Source: JAKSCF01 sp028279945 (GTDB lineage: Bacteria > Bacillota > Clostridia > Peptostreptococcales > JAAYPU01). Taken from it: a DNA stretch of 64,000 bases. The notes beneath the pieces are model-generated. The model was given only the letters and a program-made list of their open reading frames with translations. It made no database searches and had not been told where the DNA came from. Shown in pieces: positions 8,877 through 17,054 of this stretch. Position numbers and translations under genes: made by a program. Position 1 is the stretch's first letter, and each line of letters begins with the position of its first letter. The DNA is taken from contig JANQMT010000092.1 in NCBI GenBank assembly GCA_028279945.1, forward strand, positions 12,743-76,742, in the 5' to 3' direction.

Positions 8877-9094
8877 AATTGAATACAGGTGTATGAATAT
8901 TTGTTTCTTGTGTTAATTTGGTTAGAAAATTTAGGTGGCAGATAAGGTATAAAAGTCGTGCACAGACAGGACGTCTGTGAGCAAACTTAAGCCATGGACG
9001 GCGATTGTTTGCGGTTAGGCTTTTATACCTTATCTGCTATCAAATTTTCTCCAAATTAATGCGAAAACAAATATTTATATGCCTGTATTCAATT
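8877..9094. repeat. 218-bp imperfect palindrome with hairpin-bearing apex
   Basis: The outer arms (8877-8906 and 9064-9094) match with few changes, and the inner arms (8920-8955 and 9020-9052) again match closely, so the whole stretch can fold into one long hairpin. The apex (8958-9018) holds two small hairpins: CAGAC-AGGAC-GTCTG and GCC-ATGGAC-GGC, the latter nested in GCAAAC/GTTTGC. It occupies nearly all of the gap between the permease and the DUF917 gene inside a minus-strand operon. It could be a miniature inverted-repeat element or a structured RNA. No coding frame is present. Confidence 0.8.
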
Positions 9095-9122
9095 TCCAAC
9101 AGCTTTTATAATTAAATACCTA

Positions 9123-10385
9123 TTATTTGTTTTTGTTTGTTACTTTCGTTAGCAGATAGTACGTAATCATGGATACGACAATTCCATTAATGGGTTGTAT
9201 CCCTTTATTGACAGCAATAGCAATCCCTGCACCAATCATCCATGATAAAATACCAGCCATATTCCATTTTGATTTAACCCCAAAATTATCCGGGTCACCT
9301 TTTTTGCACAGCCAATAATCCGCAATCATAACACCCGCAACAGGTGGTAACGCTGACGTTAAAAGCATTAAGAAATTGACGAAGTAATTGATAATTCCGG
9401 CTATAGCGAGAACCGTTCCCAAAACCCCTGCTGCGGCAGTCGTCAATTTTCTTTTAGAGTCATCCAAATTAAATAAATTGGTTATAGCCAAACCCCCTGA
9501 AAATGCGTTAACCGTATTGGTAGTCCAAGTGGCTAAAATTAAAGCGACCAAACCCAAAGAAGGGACACCCAACTCCGTCAACACCATGGTGATATCATAT
9601 GTTCCTGAAACCAAGCTCATCAATCCACCCATAGTTATCATGGCAATACCGGCAGGAATAACACCCAATACGGAAGATTTAATAACATCTCCCCTATTTT
9701 TTGCATATCTGGAATAATCCCCTGCAATTACACCTCCTAATGCAAAAGAACCTACTGTTAAAGCAACGCCTGACAAGAAACTCATCGGTTGTGCCGGCTG
9801 GTAAGTGGCTATAATTTCTGTGCCATGCTTTGCAAAAGATGCATAAACACCATAGATGGATACCAGTACCAAAGCCGGAACGGCAATATAATTCAGATAT
9901 TTTAAAGCATTAAACCCATAAATAGCAGTAATTAACATTATCATTCCCCAAATTAATGATGACAGCCAAATGGGAATATCCAAACCCAATGAAGCCGACA
10001 AAATGCCACTAAAAGCTGATCCGCAAACATTGGCCTGAAAACCAAACCAACCTAAACACGCAATACCCAATCCTAAAGATATTATGAGTCTTGAACCACT
10101 TTCTCCAAAAGCGCTTGAAGCCGCACTCACAGTAGGTAAGCCTGTATCTGAACCCTGCATACCTTGGAAACACATGTACAATACTACAATGGAATAACCT
10201 ATAGCTCCCGCAAAGAATGCTTGACCAACGGTTAGCCCGGATATTAAAAGACCTCCTATCATCAATGACGGTACGCAGATCATAGATCCGATCCAAATTA
10301 ACGCTATACTTCCCCAAGGCTGCCTTTGGTCCGGCGAAATACTCTTGATGCCGCTTTCTGACGAGACTTGATTGTTTTGTGTCAA
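9123..10385 (-). CDS. NCS1 family permease (cytosine/hydantoin type, CodB/Mhp1-like)
   Basis: About 420 residues with twelve predicted membrane segments of the nucleobase-cation-symport-1 family, which imports cytosine, allantoin or hydantoins with Na+ or H+. Typical parts are the N-terminal RQPWGSIALIWIGSMICVP, GIACLGWFGFQANVCGSAF and the late ADYWLCKKGD. The downstream HyuA-like and DUF917 genes make a hydantoin-type substrate more likely than cytosine, since the NCS1 protein Mhp1 is a hydantoin transporter. I prefer the TTG at 10385, nine bases after AAGGAG; an ATG at 10394 directly abuts that ribosome site. A sigma-54 promoter lies 34 bases upstream. Confidence 0.85.
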   Translation of the reverse strand: MTQNNQVSSESGIKSISPDQRQPWGSIALIWIGSMICVPSLMIGGLLISGLTVGQAFFAGAIGYSIVVLYMCFQGMQGSDTGLPTVSAASSAFGESGSRLIISLGLGIACLGWFGFQANVCGSAFSGILSASLGLDIPIWLSSLIWGMIMLITAIYGFNALKYLNYIAVPALVLVSIYGVYASFAKHGTEIIATYQPAQPMSFLSGVALTVGSFALGGVIAGDYSRYAKNRGDVIKSSVLGVIPAGIAMITMGGLMSLVSGTYDITMVLTELGVPSLGLVALILATWTTNTVNAFSGGLAITNLFNLDDSKRKLTTAAAGVLGTVLAIAGIINYFVNFLMLLTSALPPVAGVMIADYWLCKKGDPDNFGVKSKWNMAGILSWMIGAGIAIAVNKGIQPINGIVVSMITYYLLTKVTNKNK

Positions 10386-10418
10386 TATCCTCATCTCCTT
10401 TCATTTTTTTAATTGAAT

Positions 10419-10434
10419 TGCAATTGTTATACCA
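10419..10434 (-). promoter_or_regulatory. Sigma-54 promoter of the permease operon
   Basis: The minus strand reads TGGTATAACAATTGCA, which fits the -24/-12 consensus TGGCACG-N4-TTGCA with exact spacing of the invariant GG and GC. It lies just upstream of the permease gene, and the divergent neighbour encodes a sigma-54 activator. Confidence 0.8.
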
Positions 10435-10460
10435 AAAATTTTTTGCTTTTTTATAATAAA

Positions 10461-10570
10461 TCTTCTCAATTTGGGATATTTTTTTCTCATTTTAACCATC
10501 AATTCAACGTTACCAACAATATTTCTAAAACTTTTTCTCACGTATCATCATTTTTTCTAAATTTTTCTCA
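10461..10570. promoter_or_regulatory. Repeated TTTTTCTCA boxes, possible activator sites
   Basis: TTTTTCTCA occurs at 10481-10489, 10532-10540 and 10562-10570, with weaker versions at 10461 and 10551, two of them followed by TTTTAACCAT. They lie 50-150 bases upstream of the sigma-54 promoter, where enhancer sites for the neighbouring activator are expected. The link to that protein is inference. Confidence 0.4.
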
Positions 10571-10585
10571 ATATTTTAACCATAT

Positions 10586-10614
10586 TTGGTTTTGTTATTG
10601 TCATGTGATAAAAT
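10586..10614 (+). promoter_or_regulatory. Sigma-A promoter of the sigma-54 activator gene
   Basis: TTGGTT (10586-10591), 17-base spacer, TAAAAT (10609-10614), about 28 bases before the chosen start codon. Confidence 0.5.
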
Positions 10615-10648
10615 GAAAATGAGAATTTTTGTGAAAGGAACATTTTAT

Positions 10649-12268
10649 ATGAAAGCAATTTCAACTTCCTCATTTCTAAAACATCTATCCAATGGTTTAA
10701 ATTGCTGTATTTATCACTTTAATCAAGATCAAACCGTATTTAAAGCCGCGGGTAAAACATTAAAAATCAATGAAAATTTTTATACATTAACCAGATCAAA
10801 AAGAAAAAGATTTTTAGAGCGTCTACATCCCGTTATAGAAATGGAAAATAAAACCATTAATAATAGGTCCATAGATATCCAAGTCATTTATACACCGGTG
10901 GAATCTAATCATCATCAAGAGGGACTTATATGGCTGTTTCTTTCAGCATCTCAACACTTAGATGAAAATTTTATAGCCATGCTTAGAACCTTTTCAGAAA
11001 TTTTTGGCTTACTGACAAATGTTAAACAAATGGAGGAATCCAATGCCCTATACCGTCAAACCACTGCTTTTATAGGTAACTTTATGCCAAATGGACTCAT
11101 GCTCTACGATAAAAATGATGCATTATTATACTGCAATGACACAGCTGAGAAAATGAATATCCAACACATTCATTCCGATCAATTATCCAACAATGAAGTA
11201 TTGGATATTTCTACCAATGATTTTTATTACGGAAACCAATTAATTGGTAAAATAAATTATTCTACAAGTCAAAACGGTTTAGACAGCCATTATGATCGTA
11301 AAAATACCATTAAAAGTTTTAATAAAATAATTGGTAAGCATCCAAAGCTTAATAATGTGCTATCCATTGTCAATCAAGTCGCATTAACGGATGGAACCGT
11401 ACTCATAAGAGGTGAAAGCGGCACGGGAAAAGAAGAATACGCAAAGCTAATCCATAATCTAAGTGACAGAAGAAATCGCCTTTTTGTTGCCTTAAATTGT
11501 GCAGCAATACCCGAAAATCTTTTGGAAAGTGAACTGTTTGGCTATGAAGCCGGCTCTTTTACAGGTGCAAAAAAAGAAGGTAAAACAGGTAAATTTGAAG
11601 TAGCAAATGGCGGTACACTTTTTCTTGACGAGATAGGAGATATGCCTCTATCCATTCAAGTTAAGCTCTTAAGAGTTCTTCAAGAGCGGTATATAGAGCC
11701 CATCGGCAGCAATAAGACCATTCCAATTGACGTTAGAATTATATGCGCAACCCATCATGATTTGGAAAATAAAATGGTTAAGGGAGATTTTAGAGAGGAT
11801 TTATTTTATCGAATCAACGTTATTCCTATTTCCATTCCTTCTTTGAAAAATCGATCTGATGATATTGAATTACTGCTGAATTATTATGTAAAGAAATATT
11901 GTATTTTACAGAAAAAAGGATTTATGACTTTGTCTCATGATGCCATGAATGCTTTAACCCATTATCATTGGCAGGGTAACATACGAGAATTGATTAATGT
12001 TGTAGAGTATGGCGTAACCATGTCAAATAAGAGTATCATTGATTTATCCGATCTTCCCAGCTACATTAATACCAATAAAAATAGTCTCATTGAATTTCAG
12101 CCTGAGATTAAGGATCAGTCAGCAGTTAAGCCTTCTAAGGAAGAATTATTCCGCCTTATGGATGACTTTGGAAATAACACAGAAGGTAAAAAACAGTTAG
12201 CAAAACACTTAAATATCAGTTTGGCCACTTTATATAGAATGATTGCCAAATATAAAAAAGTACGATAA
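10649..12268 (+). CDS. Sigma-54-dependent transcriptional activator (AAA+/Fis)
   Basis: About 539 residues. Residues 1-210 form a sensory part with a PAS-like segment (PNGLMLYDKNDALLYCND, about 147-164). The AAA+ domain follows, with Walker A GESGTGKE (255-262), the sigma-54 contact loop GSFTGA (302-307) and Walker B TLFLDEIGD. A Fis-type helix-turn-helix ends the protein (QLAKHLNISLATLYRMIAKYKK region). I start at the ATG at 10649, which follows GAAAGGAAC; the 21 codons upstream have no ribosome site and overlap the promoter. It most likely senses a hydantoin-pathway compound and activates the divergent permease operon. Confidence 0.88.
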   Translation: MKAISTSSFLKHLSNGLNCCIYHFNQDQTVFKAAGKTLKINENFYTLTRSKRKRFLERLHPVIEMENKTINNRSIDIQVIYTPVESNHHQEGLIWLFLSASQHLDENFIAMLRTFSEIFGLLTNVKQMEESNALYRQTTAFIGNFMPNGLMLYDKNDALLYCNDTAEKMNIQHIHSDQLSNNEVLDISTNDFYYGNQLIGKINYSTSQNGLDSHYDRKNTIKSFNKIIGKHPKLNNVLSIVNQVALTDGTVLIRGESGTGKEEYAKLIHNLSDRRNRLFVALNCAAIPENLLESELFGYEAGSFTGAKKEGKTGKFEVANGGTLFLDEIGDMPLSIQVKLLRVLQERYIEPIGSNKTIPIDVRIICATHHDLENKMVKGDFREDLFYRINVIPISIPSLKNRSDDIELLLNYYVKKYCILQKKGFMTLSHDAMNALTHYHWQGNIRELINVVEYGVTMSNKSIIDLSDLPSYINTNKNSLIEFQPEIKDQSAVKPSKEELFRLMDDFGNNTEGKKQLAKHLNISLATLYRMIAKYKKVR

Positions 12269-12289
12269 CTAAAATTGTGAGGTAAGATT

Positions 12290-13390
12290 ATGAAATATAT
12301 CAATTATGATTGGATAAAGCCCCTATTTTATGGAAGCACCTTTCTGGGTGTTGGCGGTGGCGGGAAAACCAATAACATTCTTTTATTATGCGAAGAAACT
12401 TTCTCTAAAGGTCTTAGGCTTCCGCTTTTAGAGACAAAGGCTTTGAATTCTGAGGAAAATTATGGGGCAGTTGGCCTAATTGGATCGCCTGAGGTAATAG
12501 ATGATTTTTATTGTACCGGACATGAAGCCTTAGAAGCTCTAAAAGCACTTGAACTTGAAACCGGTTCAAAGATTCAAGGTCTGTTTACATTAGAAGGTGC
12601 AGGGGTTAACGTGTTATATCCTATTTTGGTCGCCAGCATTTTGCAAATTCCTTTTATCGACGGCGATACAATGGGTAGAGCTTTTCCGGAGCTTCAAATG
12701 ACCACACTGCATCTCAATAGACAACCATTAATCCCTTTTATTCTTGCCAACACCAGCCAAAAAATATATCACTATTCTGATCTGGATAACTTTTTATTGG
12801 ATTTAAATATTCGTCAAGACTTAAGTGACTTTAACAACATCGGTTTTTTTGCCTCATCTCCTTTAAAGGGTGGGCCCTTAAAAAGAATGCTTATCCCTCA
12901 CACCATATCTTTTGCTTATGACATCGGCAAAGTATTTATGGGATTTTCGACTTATGAGGATATCTTGAATAACTTAATACATACCACAAAAAACTCAATT
13001 TACGGCGCATCAATAGAATTGTTCTCAGGAAAAATTGAAAAAATAGATCATGTCATACACAAAGATTGGCACTCTATTCAACTAAAAGGTATCAAGCATA
13101 ATAAAGGAGAAAGCTTTCAAATTCTAACTCAAAATGAAAACCTTATTGCTTATAAAAATAATGCACTGGCGGCTATGGTACCTGATTTAATTAGTTTGAT
13201 TAACCTGGATACTTTGCTGCCCATTAGTAACAATGACTTATCTACAGGCATGCAAGTCGCTGTTATCGGAACCCCTGCACCTCTGGTCTGGAAAACTTCA
13301 GATGGTCTCAATATCGTCGGACCCAAATGCTTTGGGTACAAATCAGAGTATAAACCCTTAGAAGCGTTGTATTTCTCATATTATTATTAG
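12290..13390 (+). CDS. Diverged DUF917 family paralogue
   Basis: 366 residues, the same length as the DUF917 protein at 7721-8821. The family blocks are kept in changed form: FLGVGGGGKTNN near the N-terminus, EGAGVNVLYPILVA and DGDTMGRAFPELQM. The middle and C-terminal parts have drifted strongly. It starts 21 bases after the sigma-54 activator gene (site GTGAGG) and is followed after a few bases by a diverged HyuA-like gene, so the three form one operon. It may act on a different ring compound or play a sensory or regulatory role; sequence alone does not decide. Confidence 0.75.
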   Translation: MKYINYDWIKPLFYGSTFLGVGGGGKTNNILLLCEETFSKGLRLPLLETKALNSEENYGAVGLIGSPEVIDDFYCTGHEALEALKALELETGSKIQGLFTLEGAGVNVLYPILVASILQIPFIDGDTMGRAFPELQMTTLHLNRQPLIPFILANTSQKIYHYSDLDNFLLDLNIRQDLSDFNNIGFFASSPLKGGPLKRMLIPHTISFAYDIGKVFMGFSTYEDILNNLIHTTKNSIYGASIELFSGKIEKIDHVIHKDWHSIQLKGIKHNKGESFQILTQNENLIAYKNNALAAMVPDLISLINLDTLLPISNNDLSTGMQVAVIGTPAPLVWKTSDGLNIVGPKCFGYKSEYKPLEALYFSYYY

Positions 13391-13402
13391 GTGGTAATGA
13401 CT

Positions 13403-14695
13403 ATGAACGGAAACCTTGTTATTTTAATTCATGAAAAAAATATAGATTTGATATTTGGCTGTGCTAACATCCCTGTTGCAACTGCAAGAAAAACTTATTA
13501 CAAAATTCAAGAGATAGAAACATTTCTATCTCAATTCATACATTCTAACCATCTTCAATCTGAAAGCATTAAAAACATTATTGTTGCAGCAGACCTTACC
13601 ATGCACTTTAAGAATTTAAAAAAATGCTCTTTTGGATATATCCAGATGGGCGACCTTCAAAACAGTAAGTCACAACCAAAGGGTTATAAAAACACAGTAC
13701 TGGATATTTATAATCTAAATATTCCTGTGGATGACTCAACCGGCCAAAGTGTCCAACTAGAAGAATATTTGCACTTACTCAATGATAAAGGCATTGATAA
13801 AATAGCAATCAACAGCTCTTTTTCCACTCTTAATTCACAAAGAGAAAAAGAGTTGATTATAAGTATTCAAGAAACATACCCTGATACTTTTACTATACTC
13901 CCCTCTTCCGGCTACAATAGCTTTAACTATCTTCTCAGACAAAATAACATGCTGTTGGATATGCTTTTGTATGATTCAGCCGGCAGCTTTATAAATGAAA
14001 TAAAAAAGGCATTTAACCATTTAAAAATAAATGCCCCTATTTACTTTGTAAAAGGTGACGGTACATTAACCGGCTTAAACATTACTTTAGCTTCTCCTAT
14101 GGTTACATGGCAATCTTTTTTTGCTTTACAGCTGATTAGCGCAGGTATTGTAACAGGAGAGAAGGATGCTTTTATATTGACTCAGCATAACGATGGTAAA
14201 AAAATTGGGATTATTCAAAATGGACTTCCAAAACTTTCAGATACCTTTAGTAATTATCAAGGGTTTCATATTCCCAACAGCTTCCCACAATCTGCATATT
14301 ACGATGCCTTAACTCAAGATAAAGCATTGTATCATTTTCTGAAATACAATAACACCTTTGAAGGGCCGGTTCCAATTATCAGCTATTTAAAATCATTTGG
14401 CAGCCACTCACTGTTCACATATCCCATTAAAGAAGTAAAAAATCATGCCACTGTTATGGCTGAGGGTGCTTTGAATTCTTTTTTTCAATTAGAACTTACA
14501 AGCATTGTCAATTCATCCAAACCAGCACTTATTGAGAAAGAAAAAGAACGACTGATCCTGAGATCATCCGATATCTTAAAAGAAAATCATATTTATCTTA
14601 AATCTGTGGCGTACAGTTACGAACTCAATCAAATCAAATACCGGTTAGAAAATGCTTTTTACGTTAAGCTCATTGTTAAGGGAAAAATTAATTAA
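13403..14695 (+). CDS. Degenerate HyuA-like protein of unknown function
   Basis: About 430 residues. The middle (INAPIYFVKGDGTLTGLN) aligns with the HyuA-like protein's AEVFLCQNDGTLMNAAYTKK, and the following ASPMVTWQSFF matches the position of its CGPTNSIRGASFL. The glycine-rich phosphate loops are gone: no DVGGTN at the N-terminus and no DVGGTTTD later. It is therefore unlikely to be a working ATP-dependent hydantoinase, yet the frame is fully open and the codon use normal, so it is probably functional in some other way. I start at the ATG at 13403, eight bases after AGGTGG; GTG 13391 and ATG 13397 are alternatives. Confidence 0.6.
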   Translation: MNGNLVILIHEKNIDLIFGCANIPVATARKTYYKIQEIETFLSQFIHSNHLQSESIKNIIVAADLTMHFKNLKKCSFGYIQMGDLQNSKSQPKGYKNTVLDIYNLNIPVDDSTGQSVQLEEYLHLLNDKGIDKIAINSSFSTLNSQREKELIISIQETYPDTFTILPSSGYNSFNYLLRQNNMLLDMLLYDSAGSFINEIKKAFNHLKINAPIYFVKGDGTLTGLNITLASPMVTWQSFFALQLISAGIVTGEKDAFILTQHNDGKKIGIIQNGLPKLSDTFSNYQGFHIPNSFPQSAYYDALTQDKALYHFLKYNNTFEGPVPIISYLKSFGSHSLFTYPIKEVKNHATVMAEGALNSFFQLELTSIVNSSKPALIEKEKERLILRSSDILKENHIYLKSVAYSYELNQIKYRLENAFYVKLIVKGKIN

Positions 14696-14766
14696 ATCAT
14701 TTAATAATACAATAGTAAGTTTAATGTTTCTAGCAAAAAAGAATTACGACAACTCGCTTTGAAATA

Positions 14767-14800
14767 TAGTAAAACCTCCTAATTATAAGGAGGTTTACAT
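14767..14800 (-). terminator. Hairpin between convergent genes
   Basis: AAACCTCC and GGAGGTTT arms (14772-14796) with an AATTATA-type loop. The minus strand continues TTTTAC, so it best serves the small minus-strand gene; it may also stop the plus-strand operon. Confidence 0.6.
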
Positions 14801-14806
14801 TAATCA

Positions 14807-15016
14807 TTAATAACTCTGCATATTTCCTTGTGAATTCATATATTGTTGAATCTGCTGCTTTTTCATTTGCTCTGCAGCGGCAGCAGTACTTGCTGAGCTT
14901 GGTTGAGAATAATTTTGGGTTGAGTTCATATATTGTTGAACTTTCTGTTTTTCCATTTGCTCCACAGCATTAGAACTACTTGAATTCGGAACATTGTTTT
15001 GATAATTTTGATACAT
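14807..15016 (-). CDS. Small glutamine-rich repeat protein, unidentified
   Basis: 69 residues from the ATG at 15016, which is preceded by AAAGGTGGAG; a longer frame back to 15088 lacks a ribosome site. The protein has two copies of one unit: AVEQMEKQKVQQYMNS and AAEQMKKQQIQQYMNS, separated by a serine/alanine linker. It has no signal peptide or membrane segment and is hydrophilic. The style recalls small spore-associated proteins of Firmicutes (glutamine-rich gamma-SASP), but I do not recognise the family. The 307 bases upstream (15017-15323) hold only a terminator for the next gene. Confidence 0.6.
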   Translation of the reverse strand: MYQNYQNNVPNSSSSNAVEQMEKQKVQQYMNSTQNYSQPSSASTAAAAEQMKKQQIQQYMNSQGNMQSY

Positions 15017-15267
15017 CAAACTCCACCTTTCATTTTTTGAAAATAATTTTATAAAGTTTATAAGATATCTTACACAATTATTTTGCACAAATTGATGGGA
15101 TTTATAGTTTGTAAATTTTCGTTTTTAATACTAAAACTACTTATTATTTCAGTTATTAATAAGTAAAATATTGATTTTATTAACTTAGATATAATTTATG
15201 AAATAAAATCAATTTTAACCAATTTTTTCTATAAAAACTCTTTATAAGCTTAATAAAAAATTTAAAA

Positions 15268-15305
15268 GTAAAAAAGAGATAGTCCCCATATGGTTGACTA
15301 TCTCT
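15268..15305 (-). terminator. Terminator of the small NEAT-like gene
   Basis: AGAGATAGTC (15275-15284) pairs with GACTATCTCT (15296-15305); the minus strand then runs into a T tract. Confidence 0.85.
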
Positions 15306-15323
15306 AATTTTATATTTTTGTAA

Positions 15324-15866
15324 TTAATATACTACTGAATCTGCATCTAATTGAATCTTATAATATTGAGTAGATGTACCCATCCATCCCATGTCTACTA
15401 CTGTCTTTATTTTAACTTCAGTTCTTGTAGCATCTGTATCGCCTATTACATTACCGCTGTAAAAGATATCGGCATAATCATTGTTGTATAACAAATCACT
15501 GCCATAAACACCTGAACCTGGATAAGTTTCTTGATATACTTCCAGAACATCACCGATTCCCATTATACCGTCATTTTTAAATTGTATTGTAACTTCCATA
15601 TCACCAGTGCTTGCATCTATTGGTCTGGTACCTGGAGACACTAAATATGAATGTGCCATAGATATTCTTGGGTCACTGGTACTCGGATTTTCATCTCCTA
15701 CATATTCAGTACAGCTCTCTTTTACTGCATATACACCTACAGTTTTGGCATTTGTGCCTACTGTTGTTGCTGCAAATGCCATCACACTCATACTCATAAC
15801 CATAACGAATGAAAGTATCAAGGCCACCAACATCTTGGTTCCCATTTTCTTCTTTGCAATTTGCAT
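15324..15866 (-). CDS. Secreted single-domain NEAT-like protein (candidate haemophore)
   Basis: 180 residues. A classic signal peptide ends at AFAA near residue 33 (hydrophobic core MLVALILSFVMVMSMSVMA). The rest resembles one NEAT domain: an early RISMAHSYLVSPGTRPI segment corresponds to the 3-10 helix (SMA) of NEAT repeats in the large surface protein at 32277-37112, and the late VKIKTVVDMGWMG...YYKIQLD resembles its final strands. No cell-wall or membrane anchor is present, so it would be released. A Fur-like box (15904-15922) precedes it. The NEAT call rests on motif spacing read by eye, not on a profile search; the alternative is an unrelated iron-induced secreted protein. Confidence 0.5.
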   Translation of the reverse strand: MQIAKKKMGTKMLVALILSFVMVMSMSVMAFAATTVGTNAKTVGVYAVKESCTEYVGDENPSTSDPRISMAHSYLVSPGTRPIDASTGDMEVTIQFKNDGIMGIGDVLEVYQETYPGSGVYGSDLLYNNDYADIFYSGNVIGDTDATRTEVKIKTVVDMGWMGTSTQYYKIQLDADSVVY

Positions 15867-15903
15867 AATTTAAATCCTCCTTAAGTTTTTAACAGGTTTA
15901 AAT

Positions 15904-15922
15904 GATATTGAGTATCATTATC
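15904..15922 (-). promoter_or_regulatory. Fur-like box upstream of the secreted NEAT-like gene
   Basis: The minus strand reads GATAATGATACTCAATATC, 17 of 19 matches to the GATAATGATAATCATTATC consensus, 38 bases before the start codon. Confidence 0.75.
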
Positions 15923-16104
15923 GTTGTAAGGCGAAAAATTTTTGCACCCTTTATGTGCATTTTCATCTCAATAAACCTATATTATCAAAATATTTTTTGT
16001 TAACTTAACTCTAAATCGATCGATAAAAGTTACTTTGCTAACTTTAAGTTAATACTATCATCACGTATTGTTAGTTGTCAATAAAGACTTTGTAATTTTT
16101 TACC

Positions 16105-16126
16105 AACTAGGCACTGGTGCCTAGTT
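16105..16126. repeat. Perfect 10-bp inverted repeat over the stop codon of the Crp gene
   Basis: AACTAGGCAC-TG-GTGCCTAGTT. It includes the TAG stop of the minus-strand regulator gene. No T run follows on the minus strand, so termination there is doubtful. Confidence 0.6.
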
Positions 16127-16832
16127 CGTTGGGTTTTTGTGCAAATTCAGATAATCTTTCAACATCTAATATTTTAAAAAAGCTTCTATGATAATCGATT
16201 ATGCCATTCTCTTTGAGTTTTGGTAATAATTTAGTTATAGTCCTCATGGATATATTTAAATAGTTAGCAATTTGTTCCTGGGACATATCAATACTAAAAA
16301 CATACGCATCTTCATTTTTTCTATTGTCTAATAGAAATTTAACTAATCTCTTCTTTATGGAAACAATTCTGATATAGTCCATCTGCTTGTTCAAATCAAC
16401 AATATTGTTTGAAAGGGCATTGAGTAAATTGATATAAAATTTGCTTAGGTACATATAATTATTTTTATTGGTTAAAAAAAATTTGCTGTAGTTTAAGTAA
16501 ATGTATAAAACCATTGTTTTTTGCATTGTCTTAATGGTATAAGGTGATATACTTATGTTGGAACACACTAATTCAACACCAAAAGCATTCATCTTTGTTA
16601 ATGAGTACTTCGCTGAAGTACCTGTGCTGCTGCAAAATCTTTCCATGGATGCTTTCCCGCTTAAAATAATGCCTAAACTATTGATTTTCTCGTTCTGCTT
16701 GCAGATATAATGATTGATTTTGTGAGTTTTTATTTCAGCTGACATGTGCGCAAGAGTATTGATCACATCATCTTTTGTCATGTTATGGAACAAGGATAGA
16801 CCCATTAAATCATTGATATATTCTAAAATCAT
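16107..16832 (-). CDS. Crp/Fnr family transcriptional regulator (paralogue 1)
   Basis: 241 residues: an N-terminal cyclic-nucleotide-type beta barrel (about 20-110, with GIILSGKASM), a long dimer helix and a C-terminal winged helix (MSQEQIANYLNISMRTITKLL, recognition helix about 195-212). It is clearly a paralogue of the regulator at 37765-38466; both share CKQ, MDYIRI and a Phe-Lys-Ile-Leu-Asp C-terminus. No FeS-type cysteine cluster is seen, so the signal is unknown. A Fur box and a Fur-type promoter lie upstream. With its neighbours it probably governs iron or haem uptake. Confidence 0.85.
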   Translation of the reverse strand: MILEYINDLMGLSLFHNMTKDDVINTLAHMSAEIKTHKINHYICKQNEKINSLGIILSGKASMERFCSSTGTSAKYSLTKMNAFGVELVCSNISISPYTIKTMQKTMVLYIYLNYSKFFLTNKNNYMYLSKFYINLLNALSNNIVDLNKQMDYIRIVSIKKRLVKFLLDNRKNEDAYVFSIDMSQEQIANYLNISMRTITKLLPKLKENGIIDYHRSFFKILDVERLSEFAQKPNELGTSA

Positions 16833-16918
16833 ATAAATACCCCCTTTTAACTAAATCAATGATAAACGAAATAATTTTTCTATCTTACCCATACTCTTAT
16901 AATCTATTACAAATTTGC

Positions 16919-16948
16919 TTGACACCAACAACAGTAATGACTTATAAT
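16919..16948 (+). promoter_or_regulatory. Plus-strand promoter next to a Fur box
   Basis: TTGACA (16919-16924), 18-base spacer, TATAAT (16943-16948); predicted start near 16955, four bases before the Fur box. It points towards the MarR gene about 240 bases away. Confidence 0.6.
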
Positions 16949-16958
16949 AACAAATATC

Positions 16959-16977
16959 GATAATGATTCTCATTATC
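16959..16977. promoter_or_regulatory. Fur box between the Crp and MarR genes
   Basis: GATAATGATTCTCATTATC, 17 of 19 matches to consensus and a near-perfect palindrome. It lies just downstream of two promoters that face each other. Confidence 0.88.
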
Positions 16978-16990
16978 ATTATTTGTTATT

Positions 16991-17020
16991 ATTATATTTC
17001 ACTCAATATCTTTGTGTCAA
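16991..17020 (-). promoter_or_regulatory. Minus-strand Fur-type promoter of the Crp paralogue 1 gene
   Basis: Minus strand: TTGACA (17020-17015), 18-base spacer, TATAAT (16996-16991); predicted start 16984, with the Fur box at about +8 to +26. The same layout is found at 37600-37629. Confidence 0.75.
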
Positions 17021-17036
17021 TATTTTACAAAAATTA

Positions 17037-17054
17037 CGTATCAACGAATACCTA
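17037..17054. promoter_or_regulatory. Shared operator CGTATCAACGAATACCTA
   Basis: The core GTATC...GAATAC is centred 60.5 bases upstream of the predicted start of the minus-strand promoter. An almost identical element at 37646-37663 has the same position relative to the haem operon promoter. This suits a class I Crp-type activator site. Confidence 0.6.

Noticed and set aside
10009..10404. 131-codon minus-strand frame overlapping the NCS1 permease start
   Set aside because: Frame-shifted shadow of the permease gene. The permease frame has the family's membrane segments.
16105..16126. Rho-independent terminator of Crp paralogue 1
   Set aside because: The stem is perfect but no T run follows on the minus strand, so I list only an inverted repeat.
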